A stretch of 64,000 nt of DNA, from assembly GCA_016786725.1 (NCBI GenBank), contig JAEUVU010000015.1, positions 1 to 64,000 on the forward strand, given 5' to 3'. This DNA is from Ferruginibacter sp. GTDB lineage: Bacteria > Bacteroidota > Bacteroidia > Chitinophagales > Chitinophagaceae. A model generated the notes under the pieces. That model worked only from the letters and a program-made list of their open reading frames with translations, did not search any database and was not told the DNA's origin. Positions 48,537-58,098 of the stretch are shown here, one piece after another. The stretch's first letter is position 1. Each line of letters opens with the position of its first letter. Position numbers and translations under genes: made by a program.

Positions 48537-50999
48537 TTAACTTCCTCCTAAGCCACCACTGCTTTCCGTCCTTTTATTTTCATCTTCAACCCCTGACTTG
48601 CGCTGGCGTGCAGCTTTGATCTGGGCGCTACCAAAGCGCATGGTGAAGTTTAATTTAAACTGGCGGCTTTCAGGCTTGCCGTAAAAATTGTTTGTCTGGC
48701 CTGCAAAATCTGAATCGCCCCTGAATTTTAATGAATTAAAAACATCACCCACACCAACTTTTATATTGCCTTTTCCTTTAAAGATGGTTTTTTGTAAACC
48801 GGCATCCATGCTGTAAATAGCTTTGCTTTTAAAAGAGCCCATCCACACAGAAGGGGAATTGTAAAAACCGCTTATTTCGGCTGTAAGTGTTTTACCCAGC
48901 TTAAAACTGTTTTGCATAAAAGCGCTTACAGTAGTTACGTCAATATCAATTTTTTGAACTGTACCGGTAAGCGATGGTATTTTGGCATTGTACATCGTAT
49001 AGCTTGCATTTACATTGGCAAAGAAACTGTACCATTTGTATTGAAAAGGATAACTAACATTAAAGCTGATGATATCCTGGGTTGCCAGGTTGCTTCTGCT
49101 CATTACACTTTTAGAACCCTGCACATCAGGCAGCATGGCAAACATATCTTTTACATGGCTGTAGTTAAGCCTTGTATTCAGTTTGTATTTGTAAGTGTTG
49201 GTGATACCAAAGCTGTTGGTGTATTGCGGCCGTAAGTTGGTATTGCCTTTCATGGTGCTGTAATCGTTCAGTCTGAATTCAAAGGGGTTAACGTCCTGAT
49301 AAGCGGGGCGGTCAATACGCCTGCTGTAAGTAAAACCCCACTGGTTCAAAGGGTTTTTGTTGAAAGTGATAGCAGCGCTAGGGAATACATCTACATAATT
49401 ACGCTTTACAGATGAATCAAAGCTATTGGGTAGTCCATTGTTTACGGTGCCTGTAGAGTGCCCTTTTGAATTGGTATTTTCAACCCGCAGACCTGCTTGT
49501 ATCATAAAACCTTTAAAAGCACGGTTGTAGTTTACATAAGCTGCATTGATATTTTCATTATAAACAAACTTGTTGTTTTCGCTTGACGTTTTAGTGCCTT
49601 CAATGCTGTTGCGGTTAAAATTATTATCAGTGTTTACAAAACCAATTTTACCACCATATCCTAATCTTCCTTTCTTAAAATTCTGCTCATAGTCTACTTT
49701 CAAGGAATATATCCTGATATCGGTTGGCGATATCATTTGGTTTGATGAATTGTATATCAATGTACCTGATGAATTGTAATATGCATTTGGCTGCGACTGG
49801 TTGTTGCGCAAGTTGAAGATACCAAAATCAGCATCAATATTTAATTCACTGCCGCCTGGTACTGCATAACGGTAGTTTCCGTTAAAATTTACGTTCGACC
49901 TTTTATTTTTATTATCACCCGAACCAATGGCTGTTCTGTCAAGCGTATAAGTAGGTGTATAATATATCTTCATCGGGCCATCAGTGAGGGTTTGGTTATC
50001 TGCAATATTGCCGTTTACAACTACACCAATGGTGCTTTTTTTATTGATGAAGTAATCTAAGCCCGCTTTAAAGTTGTGTGAGCCGTTATTGCGGTTTGTG
50101 ATCGTATTTGTCTGGTCAAAAGTACTGTCGGCACCTGTTCTTTTAGATTTGATGCTGAACTCATTTTTACCCCTGTTGTAGTTGTAGCTTCCAAAAGCAT
50201 TCACCTTGGCATTACGGTGGTTTAGTGATATACCTGCATTATATCTTGCATTGATGCCAACACTGTAACCGGCATTTACCGATCCGTTTGTACCGATGGT
50301 TAAATTTTTCTTCAGCCTGATATTGATAATACCTGCATTGCCTGCTGCTTCATATTTGGCAGAGGGATTGGTAATGATTTCGATTGATTCTATCTGCGAT
50401 GATTGCAGCGACTTTAGATAAGCAGCCAGGTCGCTTCCTGCAAGCGGGCTTGGTTTACCGTCAATATAGATCCTTACACCATTCTTACCGGCAAGGCTCA
50501 GGTTATCGTCTTTATCAATCATTACGCCCGGAGATTTGCGCAACAGTTCCAGGCCATCATTGCCTACAGCATTAATAGTGCCTTCCACATTTAAAATAGT
50601 TTTGTCTGCCTTTACCTCTACCATTGGTTTTGCACTGGTAACGGTAACACCGCCCAGATCCTTGGTTGCAGGCTGGGTAGTAAGCACGGGTGCAGTTACA
50701 TTTTCACCTTCCTTTACTTCAAAAGCAGCTGAACTTGTTTTTTTCATGCCTGCAGATGTGGCAGTTACAAAATAATTACCGGCCTTTACCGGGGTAATTT
50801 CGTAAGCTCCGTTGGCATTGCTCACCGCTGTTTTTACCAGCCCGGAGTCTTTGGCCCGCTGTAGCATAATGGTAGCAGTAGCTAAGGGTTTTCCGGTGTT
50901 ATCATTAACCTGCCCGCTTACTTTAGAAGGGGTTTGGGCAAATGCGGTGATTGCTGTAAATAAACTGATATTTAGTATCAGCAGTAGTTTCTTTTTCAT
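48537..50999 (-). CDS. TonB-dependent-receptor-like outer-membrane beta-barrel protein
   Basis: 820 residues from the ATG at 50999, which gives a clean signal peptide (ends near AFAQT). Residues ~25-105 form a carboxypeptidase-regulatory-like beta domain (VSGQVNDNTGKPLATATIMLQ). A plug-like domain follows (ATKDLGGVTVTSAKPMVEVKADKTILNV, LLRKSPGVMIDKDDNLSLAGKNGVRIYIDG), then many beta strands (YSVGINARYNAGISLNHRN...). The end FTMRFGSAQIKAARQRK is a final barrel strand plus a basic tail. The usual SusC partner SusD is absent. The substrate is unknown. It stands alone. Confidence 0.9.
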   Translation of the reverse strand: MKKKLLLILNISLFTAITAFAQTPSKVSGQVNDNTGKPLATATIMLQRAKDSGLVKTAVSNANGAYEITPVKAGNYFVTATSAGMKKTSSAAFEVKEGENVTAPVLTTQPATKDLGGVTVTSAKPMVEVKADKTILNVEGTINAVGNDGLELLRKSPGVMIDKDDNLSLAGKNGVRIYIDGKPSPLAGSDLAAYLKSLQSSQIESIEIITNPSAKYEAAGNAGIINIRLKKNLTIGTNGSVNAGYSVGINARYNAGISLNHRNAKVNAFGSYNYNRGKNEFSIKSKRTGADSTFDQTNTITNRNNGSHNFKAGLDYFINKKSTIGVVVNGNIADNQTLTDGPMKIYYTPTYTLDRTAIGSGDNKNKRSNVNFNGNYRYAVPGGSELNIDADFGIFNLRNNQSQPNAYYNSSGTLIYNSSNQMISPTDIRIYSLKVDYEQNFKKGRLGYGGKIGFVNTDNNFNRNSIEGTKTSSENNKFVYNENINAAYVNYNRAFKGFMIQAGLRVENTNSKGHSTGTVNNGLPNSFDSSVKRNYVDVFPSAAITFNKNPLNQWGFTYSRRIDRPAYQDVNPFEFRLNDYSTMKGNTNLRPQYTNSFGITNTYKYKLNTRLNYSHVKDMFAMLPDVQGSKSVMSRSNLATQDIISFNVSYPFQYKWYSFFANVNASYTMYNAKIPSLTGTVQKIDIDVTTVSAFMQNSFKLGKTLTAEISGFYNSPSVWMGSFKSKAIYSMDAGLQKTIFKGKGNIKVGVGDVFNSLKFRGDSDFAGQTNNFYGKPESRQFKLNFTMRFGSAQIKAARQRKSGVEDENKRTESSGGLGGS

Positions 51000-51208
51000 G
51001 GCTATATTATTATTGTTGTTTTGTTTTCCAATTTTCCGCCGCAAGTTAGTCAAGCTAAATTGTAACGGTATTGTCATAATTCAGGAACGTGATTTTTTAA
51101 GGATGAATGGTATCTTTTGTTTACAGATAGCGTATTTCTTCAAACACATTGTTTCTTGCAGTTCATTTACCGTAAAGACGATCATGGAAACGGTATATTT
51201 TAAATACC

Positions 51209-51412
51209 TCATTCCACATATTCCAGTATATCTCCCGGCTGGCAATTCAGGGCTTTACAAATGGCTTCAAGTGTGCTGAAACGAACCGCTTTTGCCTTGC
51301 CTGTTTTCAATATCGACAGGTTAGACAAAGTGAGATCCACCTTTTCAGAAAGTTCATTCAGCGACATCTTTCTTTTGGCCATCATCACATCTAAGTTTAC
51401 TATTATGGGCAT
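51209..51412 (-). CDS. Small Cro/CI-type regulator (YozG-like)
   Basis: 67 residues, all helix-turn-helix: MPIIVNLDVMMAKRKMSLNELSEKVDLTLSNLSILKTGKAKAVRFSTLEAICKALNCQPGDILEY. The N-terminal IIVNLDVMMAKRKMS and the LEAICKALNCQPGDIL end are the YozG/HipB-like pattern usually paired with DUF2975 proteins. It begins 2 bp after the stop of the DUF2975 gene, so they form an operon and the regulator probably controls it. Confidence 0.9.
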   Translation of the reverse strand: MPIIVNLDVMMAKRKMSLNELSEKVDLTLSNLSILKTGKAKAVRFSTLEAICKALNCQPGDILEYVE

Positions 51413-51414
51413 AA

Positions 51415-51951
51415 TTAAACAGTTAAATCGTTTTCGGTTTGAATAGCTACCCCTTTTTTAAAAATTGTCGCAATAATATAGATCACAGCCCCCATTAAAA
51501 TAAAGGCATGATCTTTTACCCAAAATTCGTTGAGGTTATCTGGAACAAAACCATGATGCATTAAATTTTTAACCAGCAGCCTGGCTATGTGGCTTAATAA
51601 TCCAATTGAAAGTGTGTAATAACTGATTAGTGAAATTTGTTTCGCAACAAAATCGTTGAACGGTTTTGACAGATCCATTTTGTGCATCAGCCTGATAACT
51701 ATGTAAAACAGGCAGGCTTTTAAAATTGCAATGATGAGAATGAAACTGTAAATGCCAAAAAAAGCCAGTTTACTTTCCTTATACATTTGAATTAAGTCCA
51801 GCTTTTGATAAAGATTCTGAACAAATTCAGGGTTGTACAAAGTGAAAAAGAAATTTACCAGCAGGCCTCCAGCTTCAATGCACAAGCCTGCAAAAATGAG
51901 CCAGGCCACTACATATAAGGCCCAAAAAACGAAGTTGTTTGTTTTTGACAT
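51415..51951 (-). CDS. DUF2975 membrane protein
   Basis: 178 residues with four hydrophobic helices (about 10-35, 62-85, 108-130, 150-170). The first helix and the LIKACLFYIVIRLMHKMDLSKPFN segment fit DUF2975, which is normally followed by a YozG-type regulator, as here (2-bp gap). Role unknown; a membrane sensor or immunity-like partner of the regulator is possible. Confidence 0.85.
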   Translation of the reverse strand: MSKTNNFVFWALYVVAWLIFAGLCIEAGGLLVNFFFTLYNPEFVQNLYQKLDLIQMYKESKLAFFGIYSFILIIAILKACLFYIVIRLMHKMDLSKPFNDFVAKQISLISYYTLSIGLLSHIARLLVKNLMHHGFVPDNLNEFWVKDHAFILMGAVIYIIATIFKKGVAIQTENDLTV

Positions 51952-52089
51952 GATCGTTGAAATTAATTTTGATGTGTCAAAGGTAATGTAAATATTTATT
52001 GATAAACAATAAATATTTACTTTTTTTAGGAAAATATTGCTCTATTATTAATAAGTTTTTGGTAATCAGCCGTTTTTGAGGAAATTCTT

Positions 52090-52737
52090 TTAAGAGGCTG
52101 TTTTAAATTCTTCTATCTCGTTAAGAAATTTCTGCGCCTGTATTACGGGTACCTGCTCAGGGTCGTTCTTTAAAAGGTAGTTTACCCATTTTTTGTGCAT
52201 TTTAAGAGGTGTAAGGTTTTTATAAAGCCAGATAGTTACTACCGTAAAAAGAATGGTAATGGGTACTGCTATCAAACAGAATTTAATAATCGAAGCCTGT
52301 ATCATTTCGGTACTCCAGAACCAGGTTGTGTAAAATGGTGTTTGCAATAGTATGAAACGACTGCTAAAAGTAGATGCCTGCAGCCTGGCAAGTTTTTTTT
52401 GTGTTGTGGTAATACTTTGGCTGTAATCCAGTTCTTTGATGAGTGCAATATGCCTTATATAAGCTACAACTGCCGCAACGGTAATAAGCATAATCATGCC
52501 TGTAGAAACAGTAAAATATATATTCTGCAACTGGTTGCCGTAAATAAGAATTCCTAAGAACAGCGACCATAAAATGCCCAGTATAACAGCAAACAGTTTT
52601 AACCTTGCCAAACCATTAAGCTTTGATTGTGCTTTTTGTTTTTGCATTGATTCGATGATGAAAAGATTTGCTTTCATTGTCCTGTCAAGCTTTTCATCCT
52701 GTGCTTTCCAGAGGTTTTTTAGTGTAATGTCTTCCAT
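52090..52737 (-). CDS. Membrane protein paired with the ECF sigma factor (anti-sigma candidate)
   Basis: 215 residues. An N-terminal cytoplasmic ~45 residues (MEDITLKNLWKAQDEKLDRTMKANLF), then helices at about 48-66, 75-95 and 150-175, and a soluble tail (YLLKNDPEQVPVIQAQKFLNEIEEF). It starts 4 bp after the sigma-factor stop, the usual place of an anti-sigma factor. No zinc-finger anti-sigma (HxxxCxxC) is visible, so the regulatory role is inferred from position only. Confidence 0.65.
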   Translation of the reverse strand: MEDITLKNLWKAQDEKLDRTMKANLFIIESMQKQKAQSKLNGLARLKLFAVILGILWSLFLGILIYGNQLQNIYFTVSTGMIMLITVAAVVAYIRHIALIKELDYSQSITTTQKKLARLQASTFSSRFILLQTPFYTTWFWSTEMIQASIIKFCLIAVPITILFTVVTIWLYKNLTPLKMHKKWVNYLLKNDPEQVPVIQAQKFLNEIEEFKTAS

Positions 52738-52741
52738 GGTC

Positions 52742-53248
52742 TTAATTATTTACTGTTAAAAATCTTTGTTTGAGTTTGTCTTTTATCCTGCTGATACGGG
52801 TAGCCACATTTGTTTCTGTAACGCCCAGTATTTCACTTATTTCGCTGTAAGTTTTTTCTTCCAGGTAAAGTATCATCAATGCTTTATCCAGTTCCTTCAG
52901 TTCATTGATGAATTGTTGCAGGAGGTTCTTATTCTTTTCCAGTTCGGCACTGTCTTCCTTCCTGTCTTCAATTTCTGTATCCGGTTCGCCCAACTGTATA
53001 ATGGCTTCGCTTGTTTTTGTTTTTCGGTAAAAAGTAATGGCTACATTCAATGCCACCCGGTACATCCAGGTTGAGAATTTAACACTGCCATTAAAATGAT
53101 GAAATGATCTCCAGAGCTGGTAAGTTATCTCCTGTGCCAGGTCATCACGGTCGCTGGTATTTTTACAGTATGCGTTGCATATTTTATAAATAATAAGCCT
53201 GTGCTGCTGCAACTGCAGCAAAAACCCATCTTTGTCTTTCTGTATCAT
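52742..53248 (-). CDS. ECF-type RNA polymerase sigma factor
   Basis: 168 residues, typical for ECF sigma. Region 2: DLAQEITYQLWRSFHHFNGSVKFSTWMYRVALNVAI (core and -10 contacts). Region 4: ALMILYLEEKTYSEISEILGVTETNVATRISRIKDKL (HTH). The linker is acidic. The downstream gene, 4 bp away, encodes a membrane protein that may hold it at the membrane. It is divergent from rimO. The target regulon is unknown. Confidence 0.93.
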   Translation of the reverse strand: MIQKDKDGFLLQLQQHRLIIYKICNAYCKNTSDRDDLAQEITYQLWRSFHHFNGSVKFSTWMYRVALNVAITFYRKTKTSEAIIQLGEPDTEIEDRKEDSAELEKNKNLLQQFINELKELDKALMILYLEEKTYSEISEILGVTETNVATRISRIKDKLKQRFLTVNN

Positions 53249-53357
53249 CTATTCTAAATAACAGTATTTTCTTCATTATTCGCAGCAGGGCTTAAAAAAT
53301 CACAGTTTCTTTCACATAGTTTTAAAAATACCTTTAAAAACCACGCCGCTAAAAGCT

Positions 53358-53365
53358 TAACTTTG
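53358..53365 (+). promoter_or_regulatory. -7 element TAACTTTG before rimO
   Basis: Exact TAnnTTTG followed by CCGC, 10 bp before the ATG at 53376. No clear -33 TTG. The short leader suggests little or no 5' untranslated region. Confidence 0.55.
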
Positions 53366-53375
53366 CCGCTTATTT

Positions 53376-54683
53376 ATGAAGACGAAATCAATAAAAAGAG
53401 ATAAAGTAAACATTATTACGCTTGGGTGCAGCAAGAATATGGTTGACAGTGAAGTGCTGAGCGGACAACTGATTGCCAACGATATTGATGTGGTGCATGA
53501 GAATGCAAAAAAGGATCATAATATAGTAGTAGTAAATACCTGTGGATTTATTGAAAAGGCAAAGGAAGAAAGCATCAATACCATTTTACAACAGGTAGAA
53601 TTGAAGCGCAGGGGCAAACTTGATAAAGTGTATGTTACCGGCTGCCTGAGCGAACGCTATAAAAATAATTTAGAAGAAGAGATACCGGAAGTGGATGCCT
53701 ATTTCGGCACGATGGAACTCCCCAACATTTTAAAAACCTTTGAAGCCGATTATAAGAACGACCTGATGGGTGAGAGGCTTTTGTACACACCGCAGCATTA
53801 TGCATATATGAAAATAAGCGAAGGCTGTAACCGCACCTGTTCTTTCTGCGCCATTCCGCTTATGCGTGGGCAACATGTGAGCCGCCCGATTGAATCGCTT
53901 GTAGATGAAGCCAAACGTTTAGTTGACCGTGGCGTAAAAGAAGTAATGCTGATAGCACAGGAATTGACTTACTACGGACTGGATATCTATAAGAAAAGAG
54001 AATTGTCAAAGCTCTTACATGCGCTGGCTGATGTAAAAGGCCTGGAGTGGATTCGTTTGCATTATGCTTACCCATCAAAATTTCCAATTGAAATTATTGA
54101 TGCCATAAAGGAAAGAGAAAATATCTGTAATTACTTAGATATGCCTTTGCAACACGCTGCAAACAACATGTTACGTTTAATGAAACGCCAGATAACCCGT
54201 GAAGAGATGGAAGATCTGATAGGAGAGATACGCAACCGAATGTCGGGTATTTGTTTGCGTACTACATTGATCGCAGGCTTTCCGGGAGAAACAAGAGAGG
54301 ATGTGGAAGAACTGAAAACTTTTTTACAAAAAATGCGTTTTGACCGGGTTGGTATTTTCACCTACAGCCACGAAGAAGGAACCAGTGCACATGATATGGA
54401 GGACAATATTCCCGCTGAAGAAAAAGAAGAAAGGGCGCAGGAGATCATGGAAGTGCAGCAGGAGATAAGCCTCGAAAAGAACCAGGCAAAAGTTGGTAAA
54501 ACATTTAAAGTGATCATTGATAAAAAAGAAGCAGGCCGCTATTTAGGCCGTACCGAATTTGACAGCGTGGAAGTGGATAATGAAGTGATCATTCAATCAA
54601 AAAAGAAATTAACAATCGGTGATTTTGTGAATGTGAAGATCACCAAAGCTTTTGATTACGATATTGAAGGAGAAGTTGTTTAA
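53376..54683 (+). CDS. rimO: Ribosomal protein S12 methylthiotransferase RimO
   Basis: 435 residues. A radical-SAM enzyme that adds a methylthio group to the Asp of S12. The first Fe-S cluster is held by Cys18 (LGCSKNMVDSE), Cys56 (VNTCGFI) and Cys90 (TGCLSERY). The radical-SAM cluster is CNRTCSFC (Cys151, 155, 158). A TRAM domain closes the protein (about 370-435). RPIESLVDEAKRL and LDMPLQHA fit RimO rather than MiaB. Terminated by the hairpin at 54684. Confidence 0.96.
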   Translation: MKTKSIKRDKVNIITLGCSKNMVDSEVLSGQLIANDIDVVHENAKKDHNIVVVNTCGFIEKAKEESINTILQQVELKRRGKLDKVYVTGCLSERYKNNLEEEIPEVDAYFGTMELPNILKTFEADYKNDLMGERLLYTPQHYAYMKISEGCNRTCSFCAIPLMRGQHVSRPIESLVDEAKRLVDRGVKEVMLIAQELTYYGLDIYKKRELSKLLHALADVKGLEWIRLHYAYPSKFPIEIIDAIKERENICNYLDMPLQHAANNMLRLMKRQITREEMEDLIGEIRNRMSGICLRTTLIAGFPGETREDVEELKTFLQKMRFDRVGIFTYSHEEGTSAHDMEDNIPAEEKEERAQEIMEVQQEISLEKNQAKVGKTFKVIIDKKEAGRYLGRTEFDSVEVDNEVIIQSKKKLTIGDFVNVKITKAFDYDIEGEVV

Positions 54684-54714
54684 AAAAATGCCCCGAAAAT
54701 ATCGGGGCATTTTT
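54684..54714. terminator. Bidirectional terminator
   Basis: AAATGCCCCGA-AAAT-ATCGGGGCATTTTT, a perfect GC-rich stem with A and T runs; serves rimO (+) and the cytochrome gene (-). Confidence 0.85.
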
Positions 54715-54730
54715 AATTCACCTATAGAAA

Positions 54731-55702
54731 TTAAAGCGGGTATTTATCTACATGATTGTTTACAGCCGGAATAGTTCGCAGGTACCTGTAAATTGCTTTT
54801 ATATCAAAATCATCCATATTGGCATACATGCTCCAGGGCATGATGGAATTATTTTTACCCGGATTGGAAGCGTAAGAAGCCTTATCCCTGTATAGTTTAA
54901 ACTTTTCTAAAAACATTGCTTCACTCCATTTGCCAATGCCGGTGGCGCTGTCAGGTGTAATGTTTGGGCTTGTTACAACAAAAGATACCATATCAAATTT
55001 TCTTCCTCCAGCCATATATTTCGGCATTACAAATTGGCCTCTTTCCATGGGCGTATGACAATCCATGCAGGCCGCACTGTTCATTATATAGGCGCCATAT
55101 TTAACCATATCGCTAACGTCGGGTTTTACATTGCTTTCAAGCGAAGCGCTTTGCAGTGGCGGATAAGCCATCGCCATTGGTATCATCAGTTTTCTTTCAG
55201 GTACTTTATTGCTGTTGGGTTGTAAAGTACGCAGGTAAGCAATAATGCTGTAAACATCATCTTTGCTCATGCCGTTATAATGTGGGTAAGGCATCAGTGG
55301 AAAAAGCGTATCGCCGTTCCTGCTTATCCCTTTTGTGATGGCCCTTGCAATTTCATCATCGGTCCATTTGCCAATTCCGTTTACGGTATCGCTTGTAATG
55401 TTGCGGGCATAAATGATACCAGGTACATCCAATTTATTATCAAAAAAATCGCCGCCAATACCTTCTGTGCCTGCTTTAGGCGGGCCTGAGAATTGAGTAA
55501 AATCACGCTGGCTGTGGCAATCCATACACAACGATACATGATGGGCAAGGTACTTACCACGTTCAATAACCTTGGTTACTGAATCATCATTAGTGGTTTT
55601 GTTGTTGCCTGAGCTTTCGCCGTTGTTGCAGGAAATAAAAAATGAAAAGGTAATAAAAATGATGGCAAGGCATATTGCCGGTACCGCATAATTGCGTTGC
55701 AT
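54731..55702 (-). CDS. Di-haem cytochrome c lipoprotein
   Basis: 323 residues. Lipoprotein signal with lipidated Cys25 (FFISCNN). Two class I cytochrome c domains: LCMDCHSQRDF (Cys59, Cys62, His63) and AACMDCHTPMERG (Cys212, Cys215, His216). Axial Met candidates lie in FPLMPYPHY (about 137) and IMPWSMY. The layout resembles electron-transfer subunits next to dehydrogenases, but no dehydrogenase gene is nearby, so it is probably a soluble or membrane-anchored electron carrier in the periplasm. Confidence 0.9.
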   Translation of the reverse strand: MQRNYAVPAICLAIIFITFSFFISCNNGESSGNNKTTNDDSVTKVIERGKYLAHHVSLCMDCHSQRDFTQFSGPPKAGTEGIGGDFFDNKLDVPGIIYARNITSDTVNGIGKWTDDEIARAITKGISRNGDTLFPLMPYPHYNGMSKDDVYSIIAYLRTLQPNSNKVPERKLMIPMAMAYPPLQSASLESNVKPDVSDMVKYGAYIMNSAACMDCHTPMERGQFVMPKYMAGGRKFDMVSFVVTSPNITPDSATGIGKWSEAMFLEKFKLYRDKASYASNPGKNNSIMPWSMYANMDDFDIKAIYRYLRTIPAVNNHVDKYPL

Positions 55703-55855
55703 AAGCAGGAGTTGAGGTTAATAATTTCTGTTTAACATACAAAAAATGAAAAAATAATTGAGAAATGCAATAGCCTCAAAAAAGTATTTATTATGCGGCA
55801 TGTTTGGTCAACCTAAATTAACAGAACTATCCGTTTTTTATTTTAAGGATTGATG

Positions 55856-55863
55856 TAAGTTTG
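55856..55863 (+). promoter_or_regulatory. -7 element TAAGTTTG before bshC
   Basis: Exact TAnnTTTG 33 bp before the bshC ATG at 55897. No clear -33 TTG at the usual spacing. Confidence 0.5.
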
Positions 55864-55896
55864 TTGCCTGAATTTAGCACAGGTTAATAATCTTTA

Positions 55897-57495
55897 ATGA
55901 ACGCTGCACCTACTACTATTGCTTACGGAGAGACTGGTTTTTATTCCAAATTGGTATTGGATTACCTCCAGGGTGAGGAAGTGCTGAAGCCTTTTTACAT
56001 ATATCCCGTTTCTAAAGCAGGAATAAAAGCGGCTATAGAAAGCAGAAAGGCTTACTATACGAACAGGAAACTACTGGTTGATACCCTGCAGAAACATTAT
56101 GCAAATGCAAACCCAACCCCCCAACAGTTACAAAACATACTGGCCTTAGCCAACAACAACTGTTTTACAGTAACCACTGCCCATCAGCCCAATATTTTTA
56201 CAGGCCATTTATATTTTATTTACAAGATACTTCATGCCATAAAACTATGCGAAAAACTTAAAGCAGAAATGCCAGAAAATGATTTTGTGCCGGTGTATTA
56301 TATGGGCAGCGAAGATGCCGACCTGGATGAGCTTGGACATGTTTATATAAATGGAGTTAAGCATGAATGGCAAACCAATCAAACGGGTGCTGTGGGCAGA
56401 ATGAAAGTGGATAAGGCTTTGATAAAGATGCTGGATGCAATTGCGGGAGAAATAACTGTTCATCCTTATGGTAAAGAAATAATTGAACAGATGCAAGCCT
56501 GTTATACCGAAGGCGCCACTATTGAACAGGCAACTTTTAAATTAGCAAATGCTTTGTTTGGTGAATATGGATTGATCGTTTTGCTGCCGGATGATACCGA
56601 TTACAAACGTGCGTTTGTACCGGTTGTAGAAAAGGAACTGAAAGAGCAATTTTCTTACCCTTTAGTTGAAGCAACAGCTAAAAAATTTCCAAAGCAATAT
56701 AAAGTGCAGGCAGGCGGAAGGGAACTGAACCTTTTTTATTTAAAAGATGACAGCAGGGAGAGAATTGTAAAAGAAAATTCAAAATTCAAAATTCAAAATT
56801 CAAAATTTGAGTTTGATGAAGCAGCTTTGATTGATGAATTGCAGCGACATCCCGATAGATTTAGCGCCAATGTAATTCTCCGCCCGGTTTTCCAGGAAAT
56901 GATATTGCCCAATATTGCTTTTATCGGCGGGGGAGGGGAGATCGCTTACTGGCTGGAACTGAAGGATGTTTTTGCAGCAGTTGATGTGCCGTTCCCGGTT
57001 TTAGTATTACGTAATTCATTTTTGGTGGTAGAAAAAAGTCATCAGTCAAAAGTTAATGGATTAGGTTTTGGTGTTGCCGACCTTTTTAGAACAGAAACTG
57101 AATTACTGAATGTGCTGGTGAAAAGAGATAGCGAAGTGCAACTGAGCCTGGAAAAAGAAAAGCAGGAGATACAACATTTTTATTCGGCCTTAAAGAACAC
57201 AGCTGGCGCTGTTGATAAAACTTTGCAACCCCATACCGAATCACTCGAAAAACTGGCGTTAAGAAAAATTGAGGCGCTTGAGAAAAAAATGCTGAAGGCC
57301 GAAAAAAAGAAATTTGAAGCACAGCAGCGCCAGCTGCATAAACTTAAAACACAATTATTCCCCCACGGTAATCTGCAGGAACGAATTGAGAATTTTATGC
57401 CCTTTTATGCAAGATGGGGCAAAGCGTTTATCAATACCCTATATAACAACTTTCTTACACTTGAGCAGGAATTTGTTATCCTGGAAGAACAGTAG
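55897..57495 (+). CDS. bshC: Bacillithiol biosynthesis cysteine-adding enzyme BshC
   Basis: 532 residues. It catalyses the last step of bacillithiol synthesis, adding Cys to glucosaminyl-malate. HQPNIFTGHLYFIYKILHAIKL is the N-terminal Rossmann signature; MGSEDADLDELGHVYING, PDDTDYKRAFVPV, RPVFQEMILPNIAFIGGGGEIAYWLEL and the C-terminal coiled coil fit the family. Residues encoded by 56774-56808 (SKFKIQNSKF region) come from five AAAATTC heptamers, yet the protein keeps about normal length there. The exact -7 element upstream supports the ATG. Presence implies a bacillithiol-using organism. Confidence 0.94.
   Translation: MNAAPTTIAYGETGFYSKLVLDYLQGEEVLKPFYIYPVSKAGIKAAIESRKAYYTNRKLLVDTLQKHYANANPTPQQLQNILALANNNCFTVTTAHQPNIFTGHLYFIYKILHAIKLCEKLKAEMPENDFVPVYYMGSEDADLDELGHVYINGVKHEWQTNQTGAVGRMKVDKALIKMLDAIAGEITVHPYGKEIIEQMQACYTEGATIEQATFKLANALFGEYGLIVLLPDDTDYKRAFVPVVEKELKEQFSYPLVEATAKKFPKQYKVQAGGRELNLFYLKDDSRERIVKENSKFKIQNSKFEFDEAALIDELQRHPDRFSANVILRPVFQEMILPNIAFIGGGGEIAYWLELKDVFAAVDVPFPVLVLRNSFLVVEKSHQSKVNGLGFGVADLFRTETELLNVLVKRDSEVQLSLEKEKQEIQHFYSALKNTAGAVDKTLQPHTESLEKLALRKIEALEKKMLKAEKKKFEAQQRQLHKLKTQLFPHGNLQERIENFMPFYARWGKAFINTLYNNFLTLEQEFVILEEQ
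56774..56808. repeat. Heptamer array AAAATTC inside bshC
   Basis: Four exact AAAATTC units plus AAAATTT, translated as part of a variable loop before the DEAALIDELQRHPDRFS block. Confidence 0.85.
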
Positions 57496-57666
57496 ATGCA
57501 GTTCCTGTTATTTCAACCACAGGAGAAATCTATTTTAGTAATTCAACAGATGCCTCCTGGCTTTAACCCACAGGTGATTTGCCTCCAAATTTGATTACCC
57601 TTTCCTTTTTGCACAAAAATTGCTTATTTTTATTAAAGCACCTGTAACAATATGAAACGATAAATT

Positions 57667-58098
57667 ATGGCTACCGTAAAAAATATCCTTGATACAAAAG
57701 GGAAAGAAATATTTACGATCACTCCCGGCACAACTGTTTATCATGCACTTGAGTTGATGGTTGAAAAAAATGTAAGTGCCTTACTGGTAATGGAGAACGA
57801 TCAACTGGCCGGTATCTTCACCGAAAGGGATTATGCCCGCAAGGTTGTACTTAAAGGAAAATCATCCAAAGAAACTGCCATTGGCGATATCATGACAAGC
57901 AGGCTCATCACGGTTTCATCAGCCAGCAGCATTGATGAGTGTATGGAATTGATGACGGGCAAATACATCCGGCACCTGCCGGTTGTTGACGAAGGGAAAT
58001 TATCCGGCATCATTTCTATTGGGGATGTAGTCCGAACCATTATCCAGGAGCAGAAAGCCATCATCGGGCATATGGAGCAGTATATAGCCGGGCAGTAA
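57667..58098 (+). CDS. CBS-domain protein
   Basis: 143 residues holding two CBS domains (about 5-60 and 75-132), which together make one Bateman module binding adenine nucleotides. GTTVYHALELMVEKNVSALLVMEN and GIFTERDYARKVVLKGKSS mark the first; SSIDECMELMTGKYIRHLPVVDEGKLSGIISIGDVV the second. No attached enzyme, so it probably regulates a partner. Its stop is directly next to the stop of the convergent gene at 58099. Confidence 0.93.
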   Translation: MATVKNILDTKGKEIFTITPGTTVYHALELMVEKNVSALLVMENDQLAGIFTERDYARKVVLKGKSSKETAIGDIMTSRLITVSSASSIDECMELMTGKYIRHLPVVDEGKLSGIISIGDVVRTIIQEQKAIIGHMEQYIAGQ

